A DNA stretch of 18,863 bases from Dunaliella salina. Lineage: Eukaryota > Chlorophyta > Chlorophyceae > Chlamydomonadales > Dunaliellaceae. Positions 1-7,584 of the stretch are shown here, in pieces. The translations under genes were made by a program, and so were the position numbers. The stretch covers positions 343,340-362,202 of the forward strand of contig MU069673.1 in the NCBI GenBank assembly GCA_002284615.2. Reading direction: 5' to 3'. Under the pieces are notes generated by a model. That model saw only the letters and a program-made list of their open reading frames with translations, did not search any database and had not been told where the DNA came from. Position 1 is the stretch's first letter, and every line of letters begins with the position of its first letter.

Positions 1-7
1 CTCTTAA

Positions 8-163
8 GAAGAAGAAGATGAGTGTACACGCTGCATTTGCCTATGTGGGCAACAGAGCAAGTTCGATCCCAGGATCATCTCCGATCAAGAGGCTCCCAGG
101 GAGGCACCACTGCACCATGCAGTTTCCTCAATCCCTGATTTTGGGGACACCAGGTCGAGATGC
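8..163 (-). mobile_element. tRNA-derived SINE-like element 1
   Basis: Read on the minus strand, this segment has a tRNA-like body: a box-A-like GGTGCAGTGGTGCC (about 105-120), an anticodon-arm-like CTC-TTGATCG-GAG with a 7-nt loop, and a box-B match GATCGAACT (near 67-76). It ends in a short (CTT)n tail (8-18 on + as GAAGAAGAAG). Its right side abuts CTGCACTCTTAA at 164-175, and its left side abuts CTCTTAA at 1-7, the same sequence cut by the window edge. It lies in an NMNAT intron. The tRNA resemblance is degenerate, so an old tRNA pseudogene is possible, but tail plus flanking repeat favours a SINE. Confidence 0.5.
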
Positions 164-175
164 CTGCACTCTTAA

Positions 176-252
176 GGAAGGAAGGAAGGAAGGAAGGAAG
201 GAAGGAAGGAAGGAAGGAAGGAAGGAAGGAAGGAAGGAAGGAAGGAAGGAAG
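176..252. repeat. (GGAA)n microsatellite
   Basis: About 19 uninterrupted copies of a GGAA/TTCC unit form the 3' tail of SINE-like element 2 on the minus strand. Its perfection suggests the insertion or the expansion is recent. Confidence 0.95.
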
Positions 253-371
253 TGTTATCACTATGTATGCCTACAAGGGCATCTGAGCGGGTCAAACCCC
301 CGACCTCCTGATTACAGAAGGCCGACGCACATCCGACCAAGTCACACAAGTGCGACTTGACCCCACCGGTT
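176..371 (-). mobile_element. tRNA-derived SINE-like element 2 with microsatellite tail
   Basis: On the minus strand the element runs from 371 to 176. Its head resembles tRNA from the D-arm onward: TTGGTCGGATGTGCG, then the anticodon arm CCTTC-TGTAATCA-GGAGG, then GGTC and a T-arm/box B GGTTTGACCC (near 292-302). The TGTAATCAGGAGGTC stretch is typical of tRNA-Thr(UGU)-like sequences, here with extra loop bases. A small hairpin (ATGCC/GGCAT, 267-282) follows, then a (CCTT)n tail at 176-252. Exact 12-bp direct repeats CTGCACTCTTAA flank it at 164-175 and 372-383, as expected for target-primed insertion. It sits in an intron of the NMNAT gene. Confidence 0.7.
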
Positions 372-440
372 CTGCACTCTTAACTATGTGCACCAATTTG
401 GAAGCTTTCTTTCCTGTTCATCACCCTCAGATGAATTAAG

Positions 441-3400
441 AATTATGATGCATTGTGGGAACTGCGCAGGGAGCAGTTACATGATTGGCTAGCTCAGGGC
501 CACCGTCCTAGCAACTGGCCCAAGGATACACAGTCACAGCAGGCAGCCACTAATGATTCGAGAGAACCTGGGCCACAAACTGAACCAAAGCCGCAGGTCA
601 GTTCATTCCAGGATGCTTCGAGTAGTATTTTAAGAAGTGCTTTGCCTTAAGCTCTTCCCTTGCAGCACACGAACCAAGAGCATCAACAAGCACAGGAAGC
701 ATGAGCGGGTCTTAGGAGGGAGCATGAGAAGGAAACCTCACCCGCTTGGCAATGGTTGCTTCCACACCTCGCATGGAAGCCTGAGTTGTTATGCAAGGCT
801 AGTTAAGTTTGAATCACCCTCGCCTTTACAGCTGCAGCTGTTATACCCTTGCTTTTACTAAATTGGCCAGCTCTGGATTGAAAATATACTTCAATGATAA
901 ATGAATTTACTTGTGGCTTTCTATTGATTTTGCAAACATTACTATTGTCATATTGTGCATGCCAGGTAATGCTTTTGTGTGGGGCGGATGTGTTGGCGTC
1001 TTTCACCATCCCAGGCGTATGGGAGAATCCCGATGCATTGCTGGAGGAGCATGGTGTGGCATGCATTGTGCGAGAAGGCACAGACATGGAGGCCCTGTTG
1101 CAGCATGAGCTGTTGAAAAGGTGCGTCAGTATGCTTTGAACGCCCTCCCCTGCAAAGGGATATTTCTGTGCTTTGTATGCTCCTGTGAAAAGCTCATGAT
1201 CAACAAGGGGTGTCAGGATGCTTCAGGCAAACATGACAAACCTGCTGTGTTTTTTCCTGCATGTTGGTTCAACCTCTCTTCCATTGTAAACCCAACATAA
1301 GTCAAACGTAAGCATCGTGTTTCTGCGAGTACACAAATGTTGATGCCATCCCTTGCGGTATAAAGTGTCTCCCACACTCCTCTTTAAAGGGCTTGCAAGG
1401 TCAACAGGTTTGCGATCTGCCTGCCATCAGGCCCTGGGATGGATGCCCATGTGCTTGTGGGGGAGGATCCAATCTGAAAGGGTTTGCTTGGAATTTTGCC
1501 ATTGAGCAGAAGCGCTTTCAGGGCTATGTCTGCAATGCCATCAATCCTTTTTGGGAGGGTTTGTTGAACTCCAGCTGGAAACTTGAGCAGAAGCACTTCC
1601 AAGCCTATCTTTGCAATGCACCAAGCACTCAAGCTTGCTTGTCAGGGGGTGGAAAGTCACAAGCAGGTAGTTGTCATCTTGCTCTCAAGGCTGCTCAATG
1701 CTCCCAGTCTCATGGAAAGACCATGGATTCTGCCCGAGATCAAGACACGGCCTTCTCCAAGGGTGATGGGGGGGTGCATGCATGCTCTGAATGCTCCTCA
1801 CATGAGGCAAGCCAAAAGGTGCATAAACGTGCAACGCATACTAAGAGGCGTCAGCATGGTCGGATAAGATGCAGCAGGTGTCAATGCAGAAATCGGGGAA
1901 GTGTTTACAAATGTGGGTTTTCTGAGAGCCCTACCAGCCCTTCTTCCTGCATGAATTTCCTGTGACGCTCTCATGTAATGTTCTTATGGTGGCTTTGCTC
2001 TTTTTGGCACTGCCCCAGTTGCGGGGCACAAGCCCCTACAGGTTGGCACAACCAGCTGGTGCCAGGATTACAAATAGTGCTTACAAGAGCACCTTTCCAC
2101 AAGGCAGCTGCATTTTTTTGGACAATTCAGGATATGTATAAGGAGCACGTATGAGTGTGCCTTTTAGTCAGCTGGGCATGCTAGGAAAAAATAGAGGGAG
2201 GTAATGAAGCAGGCGGATTCCCGCCTTTTCTGTATGCAGAATAGTCTGGGGTAATTTTTTTGGAACTCATGCATCAAAAAAAGTGGGGATGAGGTGTTGC
2301 AGGTGCAGGTGTTGCGTACGCAAGCCGAGATAGATCCCCGACCCCTATATCCCTAGGGTTAGAAACCCCTTGGCATTTGAGCAGGAACACCGACTGGCTG
2401 TTGCAGCACAGTATGCCCTTGTTTTTAGGGAATACCCCCAAAAGAGACAAGAAATAGTAGAGAGGTGTTTGATTAGAGCAAAGGTGATGCCGGGTAGGGC
2501 CCCGAGCGAGTCCGGAGCGAGTAAGCCAATGGCATATTTTGAGGCATTTTAGGCCCAAATTGGCCATCCCTTCAAATTGGGTGCCATGATGCATGTCTTG
2601 ACCCAAATTGGCCCAATTTTTTTGGCTCCCAGGTACTTTTCGTGTGAAACCTGACCCATCGGAGTGAAAAAAGGGGGGGTAAAAATTGGCCCCGAAGCAC
2701 TAAGAGCATGAGCGCATCTGCGAGGCAAAAGTGGTGCAAAACTGGAAAGCAGGCAAGCACTGTGTTTGGCCACAACCTGAGAATGAGGACTTGTTCAGCA
2801 TGCTTCCCAGGCATACCTGCCAAGTTTGGGGGCCCAGGTGTGCAGGGAGTGGTTCCTGGCAGTGACAGCTGGAGCTGTTGACTGATGAGGGGCTCAGGTC
2901 AGCCCGCCAGCAGGGATCTTCAAATTTTGAACGAGATGGCACATGCTGAGTTTTCGATTTTTCTATCAATATTTAGCCCAGCAAAAGTGTCGCGACCCCG
3001 AATGGTACAGTGGTTGCTGTGTGTCATTTACTCGCCATTTCCCTGCCAAAATTGGGCGATTCCCTTGACCATCGCCCCAGCCCCCCGGACTCCCCAGGAT
3101 ATGCTCCTGATGAAATGCTGAACCATCGCTGTGGGTCAGGTAAGCCGGGGGGGTGCTTCCTGAGGACCCCATTCAGGCAGGGATTTTGACTGATTCCTGG
3201 CCCCCCACCTGGCTCAAACTGAGTATTCAGGGTTGCTTGGCTGTCCTTAGGGTGAGGTCCTGCATGCTCACAAGTGGTAGGAGCTGTTGCTTCATTATCT
3301 CAAACATGCATGCCCAGCCTGACTTTTAGACATAGGATTACAGTCTGCAGCCGTTTGAATGATGACATTCGCTGCATCAGCATTTTTCCACCTATGTTGC

Positions 3401-3628
3401 TGGTCTTGAGGTCATCTAAACCTTTACCACTCTCTTTTTCATGTCTGATGCAGGCATCGCAACAACATTCTAGTTGTACCAGAACCTGTGCCAAACTCTT
3501 TGAGCTCGACTCTGATAAGAAAACTTGTTGCTGAAGGCCGCAGTGTACGGTACCTAGTGCCCAATGAGGTGGTGGATTATTTGGCTAACCATGCAGGAGT
3601 GTACAATTCGGCAAGCAGCCACAAATAA
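441..3628 (+). CDS. NMNAT: Nicotinamide/nicotinate mononucleotide adenylyltransferase, C-terminal exons (5' part outside window)
   Basis: NMNAT joins NMN or NaMN to AMP from ATP, the NAD+-forming step. Three exons are visible. Exon ~441-596 encodes a hydrophilic linker (NYDALWELRREQL...TEPKPQ). Exon 966-1120 encodes VMLLCGADVLASFTIPGVW and a following helix region, matching the family's LLCG(A/S)D block. Exon 3454-3628 encodes HRNNILVVPEPVPN, then LSSTLIRKL (the ISSTxxR nucleotide-binding signature, at 3500-3526), RSVRYLVPNEVVDYLANHAG and a TAA stop. Introns are 597-965 (GTCAGT...CCAG, phase 0) and 1121-3453 (GTGCGT...GCAG, phase 2). The splice joins LLKR to HRNNI, the same place as the continuous KHR-N-I stretch of animal enzymes, so no exon is missing between them. 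The N-terminal GSFNPxTxxHL half must lie left of the window. The start of the first visible exon is unsure: the best pyrimidine-rich acceptor ends at 430, but that would put TGA (432-434) in frame, so 440 or about 469 is more likely. The family call rests on motif recognition and is strong. Confidence 0.92.
597..965 (+). other. NMNAT intron (369 bp)
   Basis: The donor is CAG|GTCAGT and the acceptor GCATGCCAG|GTA, phase 0. I see no embedded gene; it is ordinary T-rich intron sequence. Confidence 0.8.
1121..3453 (+). other. Long NMNAT intron (2333 bp)
   Basis: It is bounded by AAAAG|GTGCGT and CTGATGCAG|GCATCGC. Inside are a diverged direct repeat near 1467-1625 and several stretches built from short recurring phrases (2540-2660, AAATTGGCC-type). 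A 190-codon open frame at 1393-1965 opens at TTG, spans the direct repeat, and shows no family I recognise. No RNA gene or insertion with target duplications was seen. Confidence 0.75.
1467..1625. repeat. Diverged direct repeat, 81-bp period
   Basis: TTGAGCAGAAGCG at 1502 and TTGAGCAGAAGCA at 1583 begin two copies of a roughly 80-bp unit in the long NMNAT intron. On the plus strand both encode a pattern like EQK.FQ.Y.CNA; on the minus strand both encode IA.I.L..LLL. The equal spacing of 27 codons is why both frames stay open. I cannot tell which strand, if either, was ever coding. Confidence 0.6.
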
Positions 3629-4326
3629 GGCTGGCTTTTGGGAATCCGATGTGTGGCATCAAGCACCTGGGATTTCGTTTTTCAGGTTGGAACATGTCAG
3701 ACATGCTTTGGTGAGCACGTCACAGCTGTCTTCTTGTCTTTGAGAACTGCCGTATTTGCACATTTCACTTATGCGGAGTGGCATGGTTCTTGAACAAAGG
3801 AGCCTGTCTTTGTCTCAGCTCATACTTAACCTATCTAGTAACACCAGGCACCATAAAAGACTTGGCATGATGTGTCAATCAACTATCTAAACAAGACAAT
3901 GAATAGCATCAAATGGACCTGCGTGCAGATTTCATATGTGATGTACACTTGTTCTCTTACTTGGTGCTCAATGAATGTTGCCAGCTACAAGGTAAGTTCC
4001 TGGCCCATTTTATTTCCAGATTTTTTTTACATCCTTGAAGGGTATGTTGCACTGCACTGTCAATGCAGTTCCCTGTCTAACTGTCTATTTTTGTGCACAC
4101 TGCGCATGGTGATTAGCGCACTTACATATGATGAAGTGCGGAGGAATACAAGGCTGTGTCAATTTCCACTTGCAGTCTGGTGATGAGTTTGAAGGGTGTG
4201 GTGATGCGAAATCATACAGCATGAAGGGGTCCTGTAAGACATCGTCTTGCTGTGTGCCTATTTCTTAAACAAATCATTCTTCTCCCCCGCCAAATCATTC
4301 TTCCCTCTAGTCAATAAGTTGTGACG
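3629..4326 (+). other. NMNAT 3' flank, probable long 3' UTR with TGTAA signal
   Basis: No coding sequence is supported here. The first TGTAA, the usual chlorophycean polyadenylation signal, lies at 4233-4237, about 605 nt after the NMNAT stop. This gives a plausible long 3' UTR ending near 4250. The open frame at 3872-4183 has no recognisable features. Confidence 0.4.
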
Positions 4327-4575
4327 TATTGAAAAAAGAAAAGAGAAACCAAAGCAAGCCAGAGGCCGCGTGCATTAAGGGAAGTGCTGCTAATTGGAGA
4401 GTTAGAGGCCTCACCAGAAGGCCCTCTAAACCTACACGGCTATCCTAGGAGAGCCAGAAACAGAGCTAAGGAGGATCTGGGGGGTTTCTTTGCCCGATCG
4501 CGAACGCCCAGACTCTCCTTCTCCTGCTCTCCACCGCCGCGCGCCCAGCAAAACTCCCCACCAGCGGCCCCCTGA
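4327..4575 (-). mobile_element. REL-type LINE, 5'-truncated copy, subfamily C (only C-terminus and 3' UTR)
   Basis: On the minus strand a short GC-rich coding end reads AGRAAVESRRRR...RNPPDPP-stop (stop near 4463-4465), matching the family signature NPPDPH-stop and the GRAAYRTARRT stretch of element E2. The 3' UTR then reads CTTCCCTTAATGCACG, a short hairpin-prone segment and a tail TTTCTCTTTTCTTTTTTC (4327-4345 on +). The same CCTTAATGCA block occurs before the tail of E2 and of the relic at 13285. No clear target duplication was found. Confidence 0.65.
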
Positions 4576-4661
4576 AAATGAAGAGCATGTCTGGTTCATG
4601 ATAGTTGTCAATTTTTGGATGGCATGGCAGATAAGCTCGGTTGCCAGTGATTCAACTTATT
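4576..4661. other. Short spacer between LINE copies
   Basis: There are 86 bp between the 5' end of one minus-strand LINE copy and the 3' tail of the next. No feature is supported. Confidence 0.5.
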
Positions 4662-4825
4662 GAAAAAGAAAAAAGAAGAGAAAAACTATGTAGGCAGAGA
4701 TACTCTCCCTAAAAAAAAACGCCTAGGCAGAGAAACTCTCCCTACATCAATTCAGGAAAAGGAGACACATTGGCTCAAAAAAGAGCCGTGTGCCCCCTCC
4801 ACTTCCAGGTATGAAAAAGAGAATG

Positions 4826-5254
4826 CTAATGTGGATCTGGAGGGTTACTATAAGCGCCTGGCTCTAGAACCTGGCTGTGGGAAGTATTCTTGCTTTCAAT
4901 AGCGTGGCGTGTGGAGACCAGCTTGTGGGCATATTGAACAGAATAAGCATGTTGTTGTTGAGCAAGCTTAGTGGCACGTTGGTGATGCAGTCCTAGTTGT
5001 TTGAAGTGCTTCAGGGTATGCTTAGTGTGAATAGTTCCACTAACACCCTGGGGAGTAAAGTAGATTGTAACAGCTTTAGCGTTAATAAGTTTGCAAAGGT
5101 CTGCATGCTGCTGCCTTGCCGCATTCAGCTGACGCTCTGGCCTTGTGTCTTCACAGAACTTGATTTCTTTTAGGTGCATATGGCGTTCATTTGCATGAAG
5201 TTCCTGGGGTTGTCTCACGTGGCTAATTCTGGTGGTTCTTCATGTGGAGCTGAG
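4826..5254 (-). pseudogene. Restriction-like endonuclease C-terminal domain of element P
   Basis: The frame carries HLKEIKFCEDTRPE, the (E)xK half of the PD-(D/E)xK-type nuclease of REL LINEs, then a QQHADLCKL helix, GTIHTKHTLKHF and the C-terminal NPPDPH. The matching RPD half is 2 kb away at 7279-7378 because of the E2 insertion, and a frameshift near 5255 separates them further. No intact protein can be made. Confidence 0.8.
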
Positions 5255-6125
5255 CGTGATGTGAATGGGTAGGAGAAGTAATATTAGGAGTAGGTAGGCT
5301 TGCTGCATCTGTTACAACACATTGCTCTCACACAGAACACTTGCCCCTTTCCAACCTCCAGGACAAACTGAAACAAGTAATGCATGAAAAGCACAATTTG
5401 GGAACAGCAAACCTCAGCACATATTGCTACCAAAATTGGCAGAGCCTGCTAAGGATGTTCAATGCTCACCCCATTGCCAATTCAAAAATAAGTAATGCTC
5501 TCTGGCACATGAAATCTGTAACCCTCAAAGAACAAACCAATGCCCTCAAATATCGAACAGACACCCTTTACAATGGCAAACATGCCAGACGCTTCAGTGG
5601 CCACCCTGGGCCTGCTCTTTGCCCTCTTTGTGGTACACCCGATAGTTCCTCCCATACCCTACTCAGGTGCACTCACCCACAGATAAACAGAATGAATACC
5701 AATCGCCACCATCAAGCACTCAGCATCTGTGGTGAAGCAATCAGCAAAGGAGACTTTGGATCTTACATCGTCTCTATAGATGCATGTAATACAGAGAGGC
5801 TATGCTCCCTGGAAATGGAAATTCCAAGTAATGTACACCGACATATTCCACGATGGCTGTTTCCATCCAGACAACCACCACACACACAGCTCAGTCGCCC
5901 TCATGGAATTATAGTTTTACCCCTTGAAGGCAAAGACTCCACACACCACCCGCAGGATATGAATCCCAGAGACAGATATACACCTCATTGAGCTCAAATT
6001 TTGTTCTGACACCATACCCGAACAAACTCTCCACACTGCACAAAATCAGCACAAGCACACCATTGAAAGCTTATGCACAAGATCTCTTCGGGGCACACAC
6101 CGCAGAAACAGAGTCACACTACATA

Positions 6126-6894
6126 GAAAGAAAAACTACGTAGGCAGAGAAACTCTCCCTACATCAATTAAGGAAAAGGAGTCACATTGGCTCAAAAAAG
6201 AGCCGTGTGCCCCCTCCACCACAAGGTATGAAAAAGAGAATGCTAATGTGGACCTGGAGGGTTACTAGAAGCACCTGGCTCTAGAGCCTGGCTGTGGGAA
6301 GTATTCTTGTTTTCAATAGTGCGGCGGATGGTGACTAGTTTGTGGGCATAATGAACAGAATGGGCATGAAGCTGTTGAGCAAGCTTCGTGGCACGCTGGT
6401 GATACAAACCTAGATGTTTGAATTGCTTCAGGGTATGCTCAGTGTAAATGGTTCCACCTACACCCAGGAGAATAGGGTGAATTGTAACAGCTTTAGCGTT
6501 AAGAAGTTTACAAAGGTCTGCATGCTGCTGCTTTGCTGCGTTCAACTGATGCTCTGGCCTTGTGTCTTCACAGAATTTGATTTCTATTAGGCGCACATGG
6601 CGTTCATTTGCACGAAGTTCATGGGGTTGCCTCATGCGACTAGTTCTGATGGTCCTCCGTGAGGAGCTGCGCAAAGCGTGATGGGAATGGGTAGGAGAAA
6701 CACCGTTTGAAGTACGATTGGCATTAAAAGGGGTGATCAAAACAGCATCTGGTCGACTGGAGTTTCCTCTCTGGAAGGTTGCGAGGGAAGAAGTAGGCAG
6801 GTAAAGTTCTGTTTGAGGCATGTGTAGGGAGTTGGAGGTTGTGTTGAGCAAGCTTAAATCGCTTCCTATGTCTGTGTAGACCAGGTCTGCCCCT
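6126..6894 (-). mobile_element. Element Y: youngest REL-type LINE copy (subfamily B), inserted in E2
   Basis: This is a 769-bp 5'-truncated copy on the minus strand. It is open in one frame from its truncation point (VGADLVYTDIG, near 6894) to NPPGPH-stop at 6243-6245. It carries SRPDAVLITP, HVRLIEIKFCEDTRPE, QQHADLCKLL, ILLGVGGTIYTEHTL and HAHSVHYAHKL. The 3' UTR has one long imperfect hairpin (6140-6162) and a short tail GTTTTTCTTTC. It is flanked by exact 10-bp repeats ACACTACATA (6116-6125, 6895-6904). Removing the element and one repeat joins VTLH to TILIGIAGTIF of E2 in frame. Confidence 0.93.
6243..6894 (-). CDS. Truncated LINE protein: REL nuclease C-terminal domain of Y
   Basis: About 216 codons are uninterrupted, with both halves of the nuclease core (SRPD ... 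EIK) present and the family C-terminus NPPGPH, a D-to-G variant of NPPDPH. The frame begins inside the LINE protein because the insertion was 5'-truncated, so there is no native start, RT or CCHC finger. An upstream ATG at 6936-6938 comes from E2 sequence read backward and is unlikely to be used. Best seen as a fossil domain, not an expressed gene. Confidence 0.75.
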
Positions 6895-7554
6895 ACACTA
6901 CATACCATACTAATTGGAATTGCTGGAACTATCTTCAATCCCTACACTATTGATCCTCTCTGCAAACTTGGCCTAACAAAGGACAAAGCTCACAAAACTG
7001 CAAAAAACTCCACTATCACGCTGTAAAGTCCGTAACAAAAATTTCAAGCAATGGGGGTTTGGGGGAGGGGGCCACAGGGAGGGCTGCGTACAGGACAGCG
7101 AGGCGCACAGTCGGACGGATGGCCGATGACCCGCCAGACCCTCATTAGCTGGGCTGCTCATAGCTAGCCTTCTTTGGCGGGGCTCACTGTTAGTGCCAGT
7201 GGTAACTGTTGAGTCTTCCCTTAATGCAGGCTGGCAAGTGCCAGCATAGACTTTTACTTTTACTTTTTAGGAGTAGGTTTGGTATGAGATGGGGCGATCA
7301 AAAGAGTATCTGGTCAACTTGAGTTGAGTCTTTTGCTCTCTTGAAGGTTACGAGGGAAGAAGTAAGTAGGTATACTTCCAGATCCAGATCTCTAGAGGGG
7401 GCTATCTGAGGCCCAAAATCAGGCATTTTTTGCATGCTCCTTGCATATGTTGTCCGTGGTTCGGTATGTTGAAGCTTGGTATCTTTTGGTAGGTATTTCT
7501 CAAGCAATGAAGCTTATTTTTACGCATTTCCGGACACCGTGCCTAATCAGCCGC

Positions 7555-7584
7555 GGCGTGAACCCTAATAGTGCTGTTCACGCC
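7555..7584. repeat. Perfect 9-bp inverted repeat (hairpin)
   Basis: GGCGTGAAC (7555-7563) pairs with GTTCACGCC (7576-7584) around a 12-nt loop. The right arm is part of a 17-bp sequence that recurs inverted at 9374-9390. Confidence 0.8.

Larger units (their letters stand above)
164..383. repeat. 12-bp target-site duplication around SINE-like element 2
   Basis: CTGCACTCTTAA occurs at 164-175 and 372-383 with no mismatch; the bases on either side differ. Its last seven bases, CTCTTAA, also form window positions 1-7, where the start is cut off. Confidence 0.85.
6116..6904. repeat. 10-bp target-site duplication of Y
   Basis: ACACTACATA at 6116-6125 and 6895-6904 is identical; the preceding bases are C and T and the following bases G and C. 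Confidence 0.92.
5341..7148 (+). pseudogene. LINE ORF remnant of E2: CCHC finger and REL nuclease, broken
   Basis: The longest open piece is 5341-5991. It aligns well with the minus-strand copy at 18068-18863: LQDKLK/LQDALK, KYRTDTLYNGKHA/QYRTGTLYSQKHA, the CCHC finger, then the nuclease. Breaks are a frameshift at about 5972, copy Y (6126-6894 plus a 10-bp duplication) and a frameshift near 7000. Known for the family: the CCHC finger and REL bind and nick target DNA for target-primed reverse transcription. Confidence 0.85.
5296..7266 (+). mobile_element. Element E2: REL-type LINE (subfamily C), 5'-truncated, inserted in P
   Basis: This is a 5'-truncated LINE on the plus strand. From 5341 it encodes the post-RT region (LQDKLKQVMHEKHNLG), a CCHC finger CPLCGTPDSSSHTLLRC (C-x2-C-x7-H-x4-C, 5617-5667), a degenerate RPHGIIVLPL and, after a frameshift near 5972, DIHLIELKFCSDT. 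Copy Y interrupts at 6116-6904; coding resumes at 6905 with TILIGIAGTIF, HKTAK, a second frameshift near 7000, then KLHYHAVKSVTKI, GRAAYRTARRT and PPDPH-stop (TAG 7146-7148). The 3' UTR ends in CCTTAATGCAG, a perfect hairpin GCTGGCAAGTGCCAGC (7230-7245) and a (CTTTTA)n tail. Exact 12-bp repeats TTAGGAGTAGGT flank it (5284-5295, 7267-7278). RPD has become RPH, so the nuclease is inactive even apart from the breaks. Confidence 0.9.
5284..7278. repeat. 12-bp target-site duplication of E2
   Basis: TTAGGAGTAGGT at 5284-5295 and 7267-7278 is identical. Flanking bases differ (A/T before, A/T after). The sequence belongs to the older element P, where it is present once in the reconstructed order. Confidence 0.9.
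4662..7378 (-). mobile_element. Element P: old REL-type LINE copy (subfamily B), split by a later insertion
   Basis: P lies on the minus strand in two halves, 4662-5295 and 7279-7378. The right half encodes the nuclease motif with R lost to a stop (stop-PDTLLIAPSHTK). The left half continues with THSHHA, HLKEIKFCEDTRPE, HTLKHFKQLGL and NPPDPH-stop (stop at 4826-4828). Placing 7279 directly after 5295 gives IAPSHTKPTPNITSPTHSHH, residue for residue the length of the same stretch in copy Y, so both halves are one element. A frameshift near 5255 and the stop at the RPD motif show it is dead. The 3' UTR holds two hairpin units (from 4690 and 4724, 33 bp apart) and a tail AAAAAGAAAAAAGAAG (on +). 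Its 5' truncation point is near 7378. Confidence 0.85.

Noticed and set aside
18..349. Lys/Glu/Gly and Pro/Ser/Phe/Leu repeat frames.
   Set aside because: They are the (GGAA)n tail of a SINE-like element translated on both strands.
1393..1965. 190-codon open frame with a Cys-rich end as a gene.
   Set aside because: It opens at TTG, lies inside an NMNAT intron, contains an 81-bp duplication that keeps it open by chance, and shows no family features.
3553..3628. NEVVDYLANHAG looked at first like the GNE.AD.LA end of a LINE RNase H.
   Set aside because: It is in frame with SSTLIRKLVAEGRSVRYL, the C-terminal block of NMNAT, and follows exon 966-1120 without a gap in the family alignment.
4575..4660. 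A GMADKLG frame on the plus strand resembled an RNase H end belonging to E2.
   Set aside because: E2 begins at 5296, as shown by its target duplication, so this stretch is outside it; the similarity is six residues.
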